A DNA stretch of 64,000 nt from contig JAIGNY010003794.1 of assembly GCA_020152595.1 (NCBI GenBank), positions 442,501-506,500 on the forward strand. The letters run 5' to 3'. Under the pieces are notes generated by a model. That model worked only from the letters and a program-made list of their open reading frames with translations. It made no database searches and had not been told where the DNA came from. Position 1 is the first letter of the stretch, and every line of letters begins with the position of its first letter. This document shows positions 1-11,600 of this stretch, piece after piece. The stretch comes from Chiridota heheva (Eukaryota; Echinodermata; Holothuroidea; Apodida; Chiridotidae). A program made the translations under genes and the position numbers.

Positions 1-920
<920 letters not shown>

Positions 921-3340
921 TTTATATTTCGATGGAGATTTTTCTAAGAATAGATATCAAAAGAACAATCGAAAACGATGTTATTCTCTAGAGTTGTAAA
1001 TTTGTGCTGTGGGTAAAGAACAGTTGCGTCATCATCCCCATTTTCGACATTTGGAGACCTCTGTCAGTCAGTTCTTTGCATGCATGTATGTATATCATTG
1101 CATCAAGAGGTTGCGTACAAACCTGTTGCAGGAAAACAAGCAATTAAAATGCGCCTTTGCTTTGCATCCATGTATATAGCGTACGCGAAAGCATTCAAGA
1201 CGCGCTCAAATCGAAAATCATTAACTTATTATTTCTTTGCATTTATGCAAATGTTAATCAGTTTAGGTTTTGTAATTGTGTTGTTGATAATTAAAGCTGT
1301 CCAATTACCGTATACCCAATTTGTTCACAGTGGGCATGACATTAAAACTTACTTTCAAAGACCCCTACACTGTTAGAAGGGCGCTATAGGGATGGTTACA
1401 AGTGATCGCAATGGATTGTGTCTGTACAACATGTGTGTTCGAAGGATATACCGAAGAAAATAAATATTGTGGAAAATTCGAACAAAATCTATTTTATCTT
1501 CCGTCTTCCGTCATCCCCGCCCTTACCCTGGCTGCACTTGCACCATATTGTCGACAATACACAAATCAACAAAACGTTTTTATTCCAATTGTTACGTTGA
1601 TATTGGTGTGCAAAAGAAAACGTCTTTGAAAATGTCAGTGTGTCACAAATATGGAGGACAAAGAATGCCACTGATTTTTACGCATGCACCTTACAGTGGC
1701 GTATAGTATATTTAGTCAATTCTGTAGACAACATACACATATTGGTAAAGTAAACGATAGCCAATTCAAACGACTTCATACTTATGTGCAACAAATTAGG
1801 TCGCTATCAAGATAAATATATCTCAAAAAGGTTTCGTTTAAACTTTGACAAAAAATGGATAATAATGCATTTTCTGCACTGGCGTTTTAAAGCGCTGTAT
1901 AGAATTCATCCAATAATCGGTCAATGATTGGTTAGCCCAACAAACGAGTGCATTAAAACACTTTTATTTGCTTACACATGTTAGTACCGTTCAACTAATA
2001 TCCTTCTTTTCCAGTCCCCTTGCGTTTAAAATAACTTTATTTTTGCACTTGTTATTTTGTGTGTGATTTTCATTTTTATGAAAATCCCAACTGTCTTTCA
2101 CATTGTCAACCAGTGTATATAGTTTGTGTGCAGTGGAAATAAACCGAAATTCTATCACCTCCACCGCCCGATTATTTTTTCTAGGTTTCTGATTGGCTGA
2201 CAAGGCTTATTTGCATATGCAAGCGACCGGGTTATTACTCAACGAACGGGCTAATTGCATATGCAAATTAAAATTTTCAAACACTAATGAATATTCAAAC
2301 GCCTAATTTGCATAAATTTACATCCTTTTACCCTACAAATATATACCATGCAGGTATGGAGTAATGTTATCAATTATCAAAGTTACACTACCAAAGTGTA
2401 AGTTAATACACTGAGTGCATCTTTGTTAACGGTCTTGAGTCAAGTTAATATAACTGGACTAGAAAAATAAGAATTCGACAAATATTCTTCTACGTCCCAA
2501 TTTACACCAAGGTCAATAGTCTCCAGTCAGTCATTAGCAACATACATTGTACATAGAAATATTGTATACTGTACGACACTTACACTAAAGTAACACTGTA
2601 ACAACAATTAGGCCTAGCGTTAAGAGTCTGTAGCTTGTAAAGTCTACACTAAAGTCTAAAGATAAACACCGTTGTACCAGTGTCAATGGTGGGAAGGTTC
2701 TTACTTAGGTTTTTATTTTATTTTTATACTACAAACCTCTTCTTATTTGTAACTACTATAACTTGCGGTATTTTGTTAAGTATATGGGGTTAAATAAAAT
2801 GGATCCTGAGACATCCACGAAGTTCGAAGCTAAGCTCTTCAGTAGTACATTGCGTTACTGAGTCGAGTTACGATAACTTTAGCAGTTTAGGCCCTCAGTT
2901 ATGTTTCAAGAACTGTAAAAACCGTCAGCGCTATTCTTGTATTTCGCAGATATACTATCGCTATTGCCATCTAACACGTAGCCCTGGACGTTCTAAGTCG
3001 AAATGTTACTGTAAATTATCTCAAACATATTGTTAAATGAGTGAATAAACGCTGACAGAAGCAAGCTGATATCCTTCTTCCTTGGAAAAAATTGTCATTC
3101 TTGGTCGTCGGTCAGAAATGTCATTATGCATATGCGAACGCACACAGACAGAAACCACAAAGTAATGTGTGATTGGAAGATATGATTGCTTATGAATAAA
3201 CAAATTAGATAGCTTGCCCATATGCTGTATAAGAATGTTTAATTTTATTAGAAATAATAGTTTTTGTCATTTTTTGCAGAATAATTGCAAAATATCTTCA
3301 TTTTATGGTGAATAGAATAAAAATAAACTACTCTTATTTG
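921..3340. other. Intergenic AT-rich DNA upstream of the Ig/HYR gene
   Basis: No exon-like open frame with splice sites was found on either strand; the small open frames here lack recognisable domains. Visible features are octamer-type motifs near 2209-2310 and one TAGGCCTA palindrome at 2609-2616. The region probably contains distal regulatory DNA of the downstream gene, but this is inference. Confidence 0.5.
2209..2310. promoter_or_regulatory. Cluster of octamer (ATTTGCAT/ATGCAAAT) motifs
   Basis: Three octamer-type sequences lie within about 100 bases: TATTTGCATATGCAA near 2209, TTGCATATGCAAATTA near 2256, and AATTTGCATAAA near 2302. The first two are themselves partial palindromes (ATTTGCATATGCAAAT-like). 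The octamer is the known binding site of POU-domain (Oct) factors in animals. The cluster is about 1.7 kb upstream of the Ig/HYR start codon. Function is inferred, and AT-rich DNA raises the chance rate. Confidence 0.35.
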
Positions 3341-3457
3341 CCCATTGTTGGGTAATAACCAACTCGCCCAAATATTTTGAAGTATAATGGACTCTGCTTC
3401 GCCTCGCCCATTATTCCTCAAATTATTTAGACTTGCCAGTTATTACCCAACAATGGG
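3341..3457. repeat. Short palindromic MITE (hairpin)
   Basis: A perfect 19-base inverted repeat, CCCATTGTTGGGTAATAAC, occurs at 3341-3359 and reversed at 3439-3457. Imperfect pairing continues inward, where each arm carries CTCGCCC/TTGCCAG-like and AATATTTTGA/TCAAATTATTT-like matches. The whole 117 bases would fold into one long hairpin. This is typical of a miniature inverted-repeat transposable element. No target duplication was identified. Confidence 0.75.
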
Positions 3458-3756
3458 TTGTAATTGCAGTTCATTTCTTAAACAGAATTCCAATTCCTCG
3501 CCCGCCTCTCACGTCAACCCGCACATGCGCGTGTGATGTCACTTGTACGCTATGGAGGAAATTTCAATAGGCGAATCTCACAAGATTGAGATCAAATAAA
3601 GTCGTGTTACTGTTTGATTTCCGTTCAGTGCACTTTACAGCAGATATAACTTACTAATATGCGTTATTTGCACGAATAATGAACTGGCTGACGTTGAAAG
3701 ACTGTCTATTGTGACAAAGCTTGCAATAACAGCTACTTTCACTCTCTACTGACAGT

Positions 3757-3764
3757 TATAAAAG
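3757..3764 (+). promoter_or_regulatory. Candidate TATA box of the Ig/HYR gene
   Basis: TATAAAAG lies about 230 bases upstream of the start codon at 3986. This would place transcription start near 3790 and give a 5' leader of about 195 bases. No initiator or downstream element was confirmed. AT-rich sequence makes chance TATA matches common, so this is tentative. Confidence 0.35.
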
Positions 3765-3985
3765 AGAAAGAGAAACTTTTTTATGAAAAATATCAAAAGA
3801 ATTCAAGACTCACAAAGCGAATTAAACTCCCGGAAGCGATTGTACGTGTAATATACATGCAACAATATGAAACTGTATGCAGGTTCACATGCATGTAGAA
3901 GGATACGTACAACTAGTTATTACTGCTGCTTTTAAACATTATATCAACCACGAATCAACCAAGGAATATTTCGAACTTTGCAGGG

Positions 3986-4028
3986 ATGAATTACGTTATA
4001 ATTTTTCTTGTTTGCTTGTCATTTCATG
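3986..4028 (+). CDS. Ig/HYR receptor exon 1: signal peptide
   Basis: Encodes MNYVIIFLVCLSFH plus one base of a glutamate codon, a hydrophobic signal peptide. The donor follows at 4029 (G|GTAAAT). The ATG at 3986 is chosen because it begins the hydrophobic stretch and gives the phase-1 junction shared by every later exon. Exon 2 is 1.9 kb away. Confidence 0.75.
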
Positions 4029-7000
4029 GTAAATCATATTAATCTTTATTTTCAAACTTTAAATGCATACAGTTATTGTGATTTTATTTGATCATGTAGC
4101 GTAACTTCACGGTGACAATCCTTTTAAGACTAGGGCAAAATTCATAATACTTTACACAGTATCGAGTACTGATAAGTGCAATTGCTGCATGTAAAAGAGC
4201 AAACTCTGGATTATAAGATGTCAAAGATTGCATATGGCTAACTTCTACGCAACGGCAATGTCTAAATTTTGACTGCTAGTTTGTTCTTCTTCAAAAAATT
4301 GCAAAATAGATACTAAAATTATTCTGGGAGAAGGCCCGCGTTACTTTGTCAAATTCGCGGTATCGTTTGATTAGTGCAAGTAATGTGTTTTATGATAAAT
4401 ATAACAAAACACGTTTTGCATAAAGGTAATCGGAAAAAGCCCCGGCAAATCGTAAAATTCGTGCTTGTTCTTAGTATGGTAAAATAGTAGATAAGCGTTC
4501 GCACAAGAAACAAAACTAAATTTTACCGCCTTAACGTATAGATTCTATACAATACAATTCAACATTTTGCTTGGTCGAAATATTCAAACAAATACTTGCA
4601 AACCATTCAATGACTGCCACAGAAGTTACCATCTGGCCTAAGTTAAAGGAAATATATCGTCCCATAAATAAAATCAGAAGTAAACCCGCCGTGCTAGTAA
4701 CGTCACTTCTGGTTTTCAATTATTGATTGCGAGTATTCTGTGATGTTATCAATAACAAATGCAGGCCCATATTTTCGGTCCCGCGGATGTGTGATCGGTA
4801 ACATCACAGATTTCTTGCGGTCCATACAGGAAATTAAAAACCGGAAGTGACGTTACTAGCACGTCAATGTATTTCTGGGACGACACCTTTCTTTTAATGA
4901 TTTTTGTTTAGTTTGCTTCAATGAGCTTGAGAACCATGTGAAGATCATACAGTTTTAAATGTAGGCCTATTCAATGTAGTCAGAACGTGGACATATCATG
5001 TAAATTTCACAGATTCATGAGATCTTGCGTTTAAATTCGGGAAAGTAGAAACCATTGGACATGCTGACAGATAATGGAAGATAATATTTTTTTTAGCTTG
5101 CTCGACCGATGAGTAAAAACCGCTGAATCCACAAACTACCAGGTTTGGTGTTAAAGTAAATAATGAAAATAACATTACAAGACTATGTTTAGATGGATCC
5201 TAGGGGAGGGTAGTCCAGTAACGCGTTCCCCTTGCATAGATTGAGTGATTCTCAGTTTACGGATTAGTTCAAAGGTCAAGCAAGTCCATCTTATATCAGA
5301 GAGGACTTAAACAAATAGTGAAGAAAACATTTGAAAATCTTATTCCGTTAAAGAGATATTCAAGTTTAAAGTTTGGTATAATTTGTGTAGAAACGACTGA
5401 AATCAGACTATTTTTGATGTCATAGCCTCAAATTCCTCAAAGTCTTTATGTATTCTATCATATTTTGTCCTGCGATTTTGTGGCTTAAAAACCATGGGAT
5501 ATGTCAAAAAAGTAGTAAAACTGGATTTAGGTAGGGTTTAAACTTGAATATCTCCTTAACGGAATAAGAATTTGCAATGCTTTTTTCACCAATTTGCCTC
5601 TTTTTAAGTCCTCTTTTATATTAGATGGACATGCTTGACCACTGAACTAATCCTTTAATCAAAATTGCACAAAAACCTGAACAAAATTAATTACTACTAA
5701 CGTTGTTTATTACATATTGAAAACATACAGACATCTACATTACGAACCAAAAGTGCAAGTAGCAATCATTACACTCAATGCCAACTACGAAAGTTTGGAT
5801 CGGACTGTGGAGGAGCTATATTGCAAATGTATTCTTTAAGAAAAATGGTAACTTAAGGCGGTAAATAACACTTGAATATGATGTCTTGAGCATATGACTA
5901 GATTCTGATAGAGTTAATCTAACAATATGTTCCCCTTCACAGAATCAGTCACAGACATTTCAGTTTATACCACCGATGATACCGTAGAAGTTTTAAAAGG
6001 ATACGATGTAAACTTGACATGCCTGCTTAATAATCCTAATAACCGAACAGACTACAAAATAGAGTGGAGAAATCCTGACCACGATGTGGTGGCATCTTAC
6101 AATAAAATTGGATATGACCATGACGCGCACGGCCCGGAGAGCTTTAACTTTACAGTGAGGAATGCATCTCGTTCGGATCGTGGTCTATATCAGTGCTCGG
6201 TTGATGATGTTACACCTGATTGGAAGAAAGATACATTTTATTCCATTGATGTAAATGTATTGGTGTTGGGTAAAGTCTATATCATATTCACAGTGTGGTG
6301 AAAAATATGTCAATGCCTTGGAAACGTTTCATTCTCTTATTACAACGCTATATTAACATGTATACTTTCATTATCCAGCTACATTCCGACGTTTCATCCT
6401 CTTATTACAACGCTATATTTGCATGTATACTTTCATTATCCAGCTACATTCCGGTGTTTCATCCTCGTATTACAACGCTATATTTGCATTATCCAGCTAC
6501 ATTCCGACGTTTCATTCTCTTATTACAACGCTATATTTGCATGCATACTTTCATTATCCAGCTACATTCCGACGTTTCATCCTCTTATTACAACGCTATA
6601 TTTGCATGTATACTTTCATTATCCAGCTACATTCTGACGTTTCATCCTCTTATTACAACGCTTATACTTTCATTATCCAGCTACATTCTGGCGTTTCATT
6701 CTCTTATTACAACGCTATATTTGCATGTATACTTTCATTATCCAGCTACATTCTGACGTTTCATTCTCTTATTACAACGCTATATTTGCATGCATACTTT
6801 CATTATCCAGCTACATTCTGACGTTTCATTCTCTTATTACAACGCTATATTTGCATGTATACTTTCATTATCCAGCTCCATTCTGACGTTTCATCCTATT
6901 ATTACAACGCTTATACTTTCATTATCCAGCTACATTCTGACGTTTCATTCTCTTATTACAACGCTATATTTGCATGTATACTTTCATTATCCAGCTACAT

Positions 7001-10000
7001 TCTGACGTTTCATTCTCTTATTACAACGCTATATTTGCATGCATACTTTCATTATCCAGCTACATTCTGACGTTTCATTCTCTTATTACAACGCTATATT
7101 TGCATGCATACTTTCATTATCCAGCTACATTCTGACGTTTTATTCTCTTATTACAACGCTATATTTGCATGTATACTTTCATTATCCAGCTACATTCTGA
7201 CGTTTCATCCTCTTATTACAATGCTATACTTTCATTATCCAGCTACATTCTGACGTTTCATTCTCTTATTACAACGCTATATTTGCATGCATACTTTCAT
7301 TATCCAGCTACATTCTGACGTTTTATTCTCTTATTACGACGCTATATTTGCATGTATACTTTCATTATCCAGCTACATTCTGACGTTTCATTCTCTTATT
7401 ACAACGCCATATTTGCATTATCCAGCTACATTCTGACGTTTCATTCTCTTATTACAACGCTATATTTGCATGCATACTTTCATTATCCAGCTACATTCTG
7501 ACGTTTTATTCTCTTATTACAACGCTATATTTGCATGTATACTTTCATTATCCAGCTACATTCTGACGTTTCATCCTCTTATTACAACGCTATACTTTCA
7601 TTATCCAGCTACATTCTGACGTTTCATTCTCTTATTACAACGCTATATTTGCATGCATACTTTCATTATCCAGCTACATTCTGACGTTTTATTCTCTTAT
7701 TACGACGCTATATTTGCATGTATACTTTTATTATCCAGCTACATTCTGACGTTTCATTCTCTTATTACAACGCCATATTTGCATTATCCAGCTCCATTCT
7801 GACGTTTCATTCCCTTATTTCAACGCTATATTTGCATGCATACTTTCATTATCCAGCTACATTCTGTTTCAATTGAACTGAAACTTCGCTGCTTCCTTTT
7901 CTTTTGCAGAGCCGCCAGCTTACCTTTGCGTATCTGTAAATTATGGCTTAAGTTGTGGAGGCACGAACAACACATACTCAGTATTTGCCGGAGTGCCTTC
8001 TACACTGGCATGTGCAACAAATGAGGCTGTTTCTCCATTGGCAGCCAATCTTAGTTGGGAAGTAGGATCTAACACAATATCACTCAATTATTTGGACTAT
8101 CATGAGAAGTTCATTAACGATAATGAACTGATATATATCAACTCTTCCATAGAAGTTGAGGTAAACTGGAGCCATCATACAAGAAAAATCAAATGTATTT
8201 CCAAACATGTTTTGTTAGAAGAGGTACTTGAAATTGAAGTCACACTTGATGTTGATGGTATGTATATCGACATTAAATCATCATGCTATTAATCATGCAC
8301 AGGAAAGAGGACGCTGTGTATGTTTCGTAAATTGTATTGATACATATTATTTTACACTTTCACATGTACTAGTATGGTATTAGTATTAATGTGCTAGTCT
8401 TTGCAACACTTGGAAGAATTATTTGTATTCAAATGAGCACTCGACCGAAAATTGAGGGCGTATCTTATTGGAGTCTCCAAAATACTCCAGTGTTTCTTGT
8501 ATAGGTTATATATACACCAACAATGACACAGTCTCACTGGATTTTAATAATCATAGATGTGCTATGCAGCTGACTATGCACATGGGCCTAGCTGTGTAAT
8601 GTAATTGAACAGTTGTTAGGGCTTAACAAATGCACAGGAAGTTTATTGCGTTACTATATTTTTTTTGTAATCGTGGTTACCCAATAAACTTTGCTTGGAG
8701 TTGGCACCTGTCATAAATGAAACTCATTTCAATGGTCATTTGGTAATAATTCAGCGACGAGGTCTTACGTTGAGTCTTACTAATGTGGCTAGGCGAGTGT
8801 ATCATTGGAACATGATATTTTGAAAAAGGGTTTATTATTATGCTAAGGTTATAGTCCAGAACCCATAGTAATACTTTACTATAGCATTAGCCACAGCCTC
8901 CTAGGCATAGGTACTTTGTCGGCTAAAACATATTCATGTCAGGCTTTAAATCCTTACATTTCGGTCGAGAGCACCTTTAAATTTACGGTGTGAGGTCAGG
9001 TACGACGATTCTAATTTCAATGACATTTAGAATTCTTACGCAATCAAACTTGATTAATCCTTTTCCAAAGAAGGTTATGGCCATGGAGTATTTATCAAAT
9101 TTTCAGTCATCTATTGAGGTTGAAAATTCACCAATTCAACTTTTGTCTAAAGGTGCCAAAAGGTATTAAAACATATCTCTGTAATTGGTTACGAGAATTA
9201 AAACGGAACTAAAAAATCTCATCAATAATGGTCAACACATAATTTAATAAAAATTAGATAAGCAACCTGTTTGATTTTGTTTTCAAAATAACAAAACAAC
9301 TATAATATTAATTTTATCACTTAAAGAAGAAATCTCGTCTTAAGATATTGGCTTGATCCGTCACCAATATATCTGACACATGCTAGTGACGTCACTTCCG
9401 CGGCGGTAATTAATTGACTTGTTGGTGGTTATGTAAATATTTTGACTAATCAGAAACGTTGGATTGTAGAATATCTTTTCATCTCCACGTAAACACGATA
9501 TCTAGCCTCTAAAATAAAACAAAAAGAAAGTGATGGTGGCAATTCTCAACCCACGAAATTTGTGATTCAATATCTAAAACAATCCACTGTGCCTCTATTT
9601 CTTCTTTCTTACAGTTTTTCCCGAGACTCTTCATATTGCATTCAAAGGTGAAGATGATTTTATAAGTAATGGATCCACCTTGATTTTATTTCGAAATGAG
9701 ATGGTTGTAATCAATTGCATTGCCGAAAGAGTTAAGCCCTCTGTACCTATACTATGGTATCTTAATGGTGCTGAAATTCAAACTGGGACAACTGTTGAAA
9801 CCCTTGCCAACAAAGAGGACTCCCGTTTGAAGGATGATATAGGACATATAACATTCATTCCGACAGATTCTCTTGATGGGAAAATTTTGCAGTGCAAAAC
9901 TATTCGGAACATATCGGCACAAGTTACGTTGAAAATTGAAGGTACGAAAACACATATAAATGGAAGCACGCTTGCACCCAAATGCAAACCTTCGAAGCAA

Positions 10001-11310
10001 CACTTTTTTCAAATGTAAATGAAAACAGTTTTTTTTTATTATCATAAAACATATAATATCATTTACAAAGAATAATTAGCTTTAAATGAAATCAAAAGTG
10101 AATGTTACATTGTGGATCTTAAATAGATGTTAACGTATAAAGTAAAACATGTTTAGTAATAGGGAAATGAAGATTTCTCCCGTACTAACTACTTGTTGCC
10201 ATCCACCTGCTCATATATTAAGGAAATATTCAATTTTAAAGTTCTGTCCTATCCGAGTAGAAATAACTGGTGTAGTATGTCTACTTTGGAAGATTGTTTA
10301 ATAGGTCTATGTGTGAAAGAAAACTTATTCCACAAGTTTGTACTATTTGAATTATTTTTGGTCACACTTTCTTCATGTATTAAATTATAATCACTTTTAC
10401 TACATTTAATTTGTTTTACTACTTTCAGACGTATCCAATGGTTTGTGAGCCACAAAATTGCAGGACAAAATATGATAGAATACATAAAAAGTTTGAGGAA
10501 TCTGAGGATGTGATGTCACAACTTGTCTGATTTCAGTCGTTTCTACACAAAGATACCAAAGTTTAAACTATAATAGTTATTAACAAAAACAATTTTTTGC
10601 ATGCCTTCTTAACCATTTTTATTCTTTTGAAGTCCTCTTTCACATAAGAGGTACTTGTTTGAGCCCTGAACTGATCTTTTAAGAACTTGTTTTCTTCATC
10701 TACAGAAAATATAAAACCGGAAATTCTATTTTGTGCTGGCGCTGTAAATGCTACGTCATGCACAGGCAATGCATCAGTCACATGGGAAGAGCCTATAGCA
10801 ATTGGAAGTAACATAACAACTAAACAATCTCATTTTCCTGGACAAATATTTGTAAAAGGTGTTACCACAGTTCGATATATTTTTCAGGATTACTTTGAAA
10901 ACCTTATTGTGTGTCAGTTTCTTGTAACCGTACATGTACCTGCATACTGTAGCTCTACAAACAATATATCCGAACTTGGAAAACTTGTTTCCCTTGTTGT
11001 ATCTGTACTTTTAATTCTACTAATTGTTCTTGTGGTCATGAAATTAAAAAAGAAAGGCAAAGTTACAAAACTGTTTTCAACTGCAAATCGACGTCTTCCA
11101 ACAATTCCAGAAGAATTATCGATTCAGTCCAGCGGAGCACCTGCATGTCTCAGTGATAGAATCTACGAGGGCATTGATGAAAATAAACCTGAAAATCCAG
11201 AGAATCAAAGATTTTATGATCGTCACGTGAGTAATCTAAATGAAACTGAGTATAGTATTGTACCTGAATTGCAATATGAAGATATGAGTCGGTCTAAAGA
11301 AAACACTTGA
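3986..11310 (+). CDS. Ig/HYR-domain transmembrane receptor, five exons (549 aa)
   Basis: Putative type I cell-surface receptor or adhesion protein. The model joins 3986-4028, 5943-6269, 7910-8257, 9615-9941 and 10706-11310; all four introns are GT-AG and phase 1, the usual pattern for shuffled Ig-domain exons. Layout: signal peptide (residues 1-14), three Ig-like domains (about 15-123, 124-239, 240-348) with Cys pairs C41/C99, C158/C219 and C274/C333 and core Trp W56, W173 and W287, a HYR domain (about 352-425), a transmembrane helix (about 442-460), and an 89-residue tail. Tail tyrosines are at 502, 519, 531 and 539. Y531 sits in TEYSIV, matching the ITSM pattern TxYxxV, and Y539 in YEDM, matching the PI3K-SH2 pattern YxxM. 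Several N-x-S/T sites are present in the ectodomain. I know no named orthologue for this architecture. Ligand and signalling role are inferred, not shown. Confidence 0.85.
4657..4883. repeat. Foldback MITE in intron 1
   Basis: Outer arms TCGTCCCA and TGGGACGA bracket a larger imperfect palindrome. GTGCTAGTAACGTCACTTC near 4690 is mirrored by GAAGTGACGTTACTAGCAC near 4846, and TGATGTTA near 4742 by TAACATCA near 4799. A related stretch (CTAGTGACGTCACTTCCG) occurs near 9384 in intron 3, suggesting a dispersed family. Confidence 0.7.
5265..5660. repeat. TTAA-type MITE, family A, in intron 1
   Basis: Arms near 5265-5400 (GATTAGTTCAAAGGTCAAGC...) and 5535-5660 (...GACCACTGAACTAATCC) are reverse complements around an unpaired centre. 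The right end abuts CTTTAA. Relatives of the same family occur at 10490-10690, 36290-36470, 57029-57257 and 58347-58855. The shared TTTAAAGGATTAGTTCAGTG terminus and flanking TTAA suggest a piggyBac-like non-autonomous transposon, but no transposase is present, so the superfamily is an inference. Confidence 0.75.
5943..6269 (+). CDS. Ig/HYR receptor exon 2: Ig-like domain 1
   Basis: Acceptor CCCCTTCACAG precedes the exon; donor is TTGG|GTAAAG. It encodes residues 15-123: V-type Ig features VNLTC, IEWRN and the F-strand motif DRGLYQC. N-glycosylation sequons NLT, NRT, NFT and NAS are visible. Phase 1 at both ends, so it is a symmetric exon that could be skipped or duplicated without loss of frame. 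Confidence 0.88.
6327..7865. repeat. 65-bp minisatellite in intron 2, with higher-order structure
   Basis: About 24 units built on a 65-base consensus containing CTCTTATTACAACGCTATAT, TTGCATGCATACTTTCATTA and TCCAGCTACATTCTGACG. Units alternate between CATGCATAC and CATGTATAC forms, and some are shortened by loss of the TATTTGCATGTA or CATGTATACTTT part. Two blocks of about 366 bases at the right end (from about 7134 and 7500) share the same variant order, for instance the unusual ACGACGC and ACGCCAT units. Several overlapping open frames here (FIIQLHSDVS-type repeats) are artefacts of the repeat. Most full units contain the octamer ATTTGCAT. Confidence 0.95.
7910..8257 (+). CDS. Ig/HYR receptor exon 3: Ig-like domain 2
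   Basis: Acceptor TTCTTTTGCAG; donor GATG|GTATGT. Encodes residues 124-239. It has the expected C158 (LACAT), W173 (LSWEV) and C219 (IKCIS), plus two extra cysteines (C130, C139) near the N-terminal end that may form an additional disulfide. The domain is less canonical than the first: it lacks a clear DxGxYxC F-strand motif, so assignment rests on the C-W-C spacing, the exon phase and the neighbours. Confidence 0.8.
8427..8980. repeat. TTAA-type MITE, family B, in intron 3
   Basis: Left end AAATGAGCACTCGACCGAAA near 8431 is mirrored by TTTCGGTCGAGAGCACCTTT near 8959-8978, with TTAA directly at the right edge. The same termini (AGGAGCACTAGACCGAAAAG) are found in the copies at 45852 and 62130. 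This copy is longer and more diverged internally. Confidence 0.65.
9615..9941 (+). CDS. Ig/HYR receptor exon 4: Ig-like domain 3
   Basis: Acceptor TTTCTTACAG; donor GAAG|GTACGA. Encodes residues 240-348 with C274 (VINCIA), W287 (ILWYLNG) and C333 (ILQCKT), a C2/I-set-like Ig pattern. Same length (327 bases) and phase (1-1) as exon 2. Confidence 0.88.
10490..10690. repeat. Partial family A MITE in intron 4
   Basis: Carries the right-half sequence of family A: CTGATTTCAGTCGTTTCTAC, TTTTGAAGTCCTCTTTCA and CTGAACTGATCTTTTAAG. It ends 16 bases before exon 5, so the MITE edge lies against the polypyrimidine tract and could influence that acceptor. Confidence 0.65.
10706..11310 (+). CDS. Ig/HYR receptor exon 5: HYR domain, TM helix, cytoplasmic tail
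   Basis: Acceptor CTTCATCTACAG. The HYR-like domain (residues about 352-425) has the family signs: PEILFC at the start, ASVTWEEP, HFPGQIFVKGVTTVRYIFQD and the closing CQFLVTV. It is followed by a 19-residue hydrophobic helix (LVSLVVSVLLILLIVLVVM) and a stop-transfer KLKKKGK. The tail contains RIYEGI, RFYDRH, TEYSIV and QYEDM. HYR domains are known from hyalin and many deuterostome surface proteins and resemble Ig folds. Translation ends at TGA 11308-11310. Confidence 0.87.
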
Positions 11311-11600
11311 TGATTTTGAAAATTTAAGAATCAGGAAACTGAAAGAGAGGCGGCGAAGCCGGAGAAAGAGGAAGCACAACAAATGTTAGAGGAACTTAAT
11401 AGTGTTTAACTATTTGAAGATGAACTGATGAAGGAAGAGCTAAATATTACGACACCATTACGTAATATTTAGTAACCTGAATCAACAGTATTTTAATATA
11501 AGTCACTGATTATTTTATCGTGTTCATGTAGTTCCGACACTTTTTCCGTATTTTTTCCCCTTAATTTGACTGCGAGAATAAAATGAACTGTACAATAAGC
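11311..11600 (+). other. Probable 3' UTR of the Ig/HYR gene with AATAAA signal
   Basis: An AATAAA hexamer at 11577-11582 lies 267 bases after the stop codon, a suitable distance for polyadenylation. The start of this stretch is purine-rich (GAAAGAGAGGCGGCGAAGCC) but closed by stops, so the tail does not obviously continue. Confidence 0.45.

Noticed and set aside
6295..7070. Overlapping frames of 71-153 codons with FIIQLHSDVS-type repeats
   Set aside because: They are translations of the 65-bp minisatellite in three frames; no start context, no domain.
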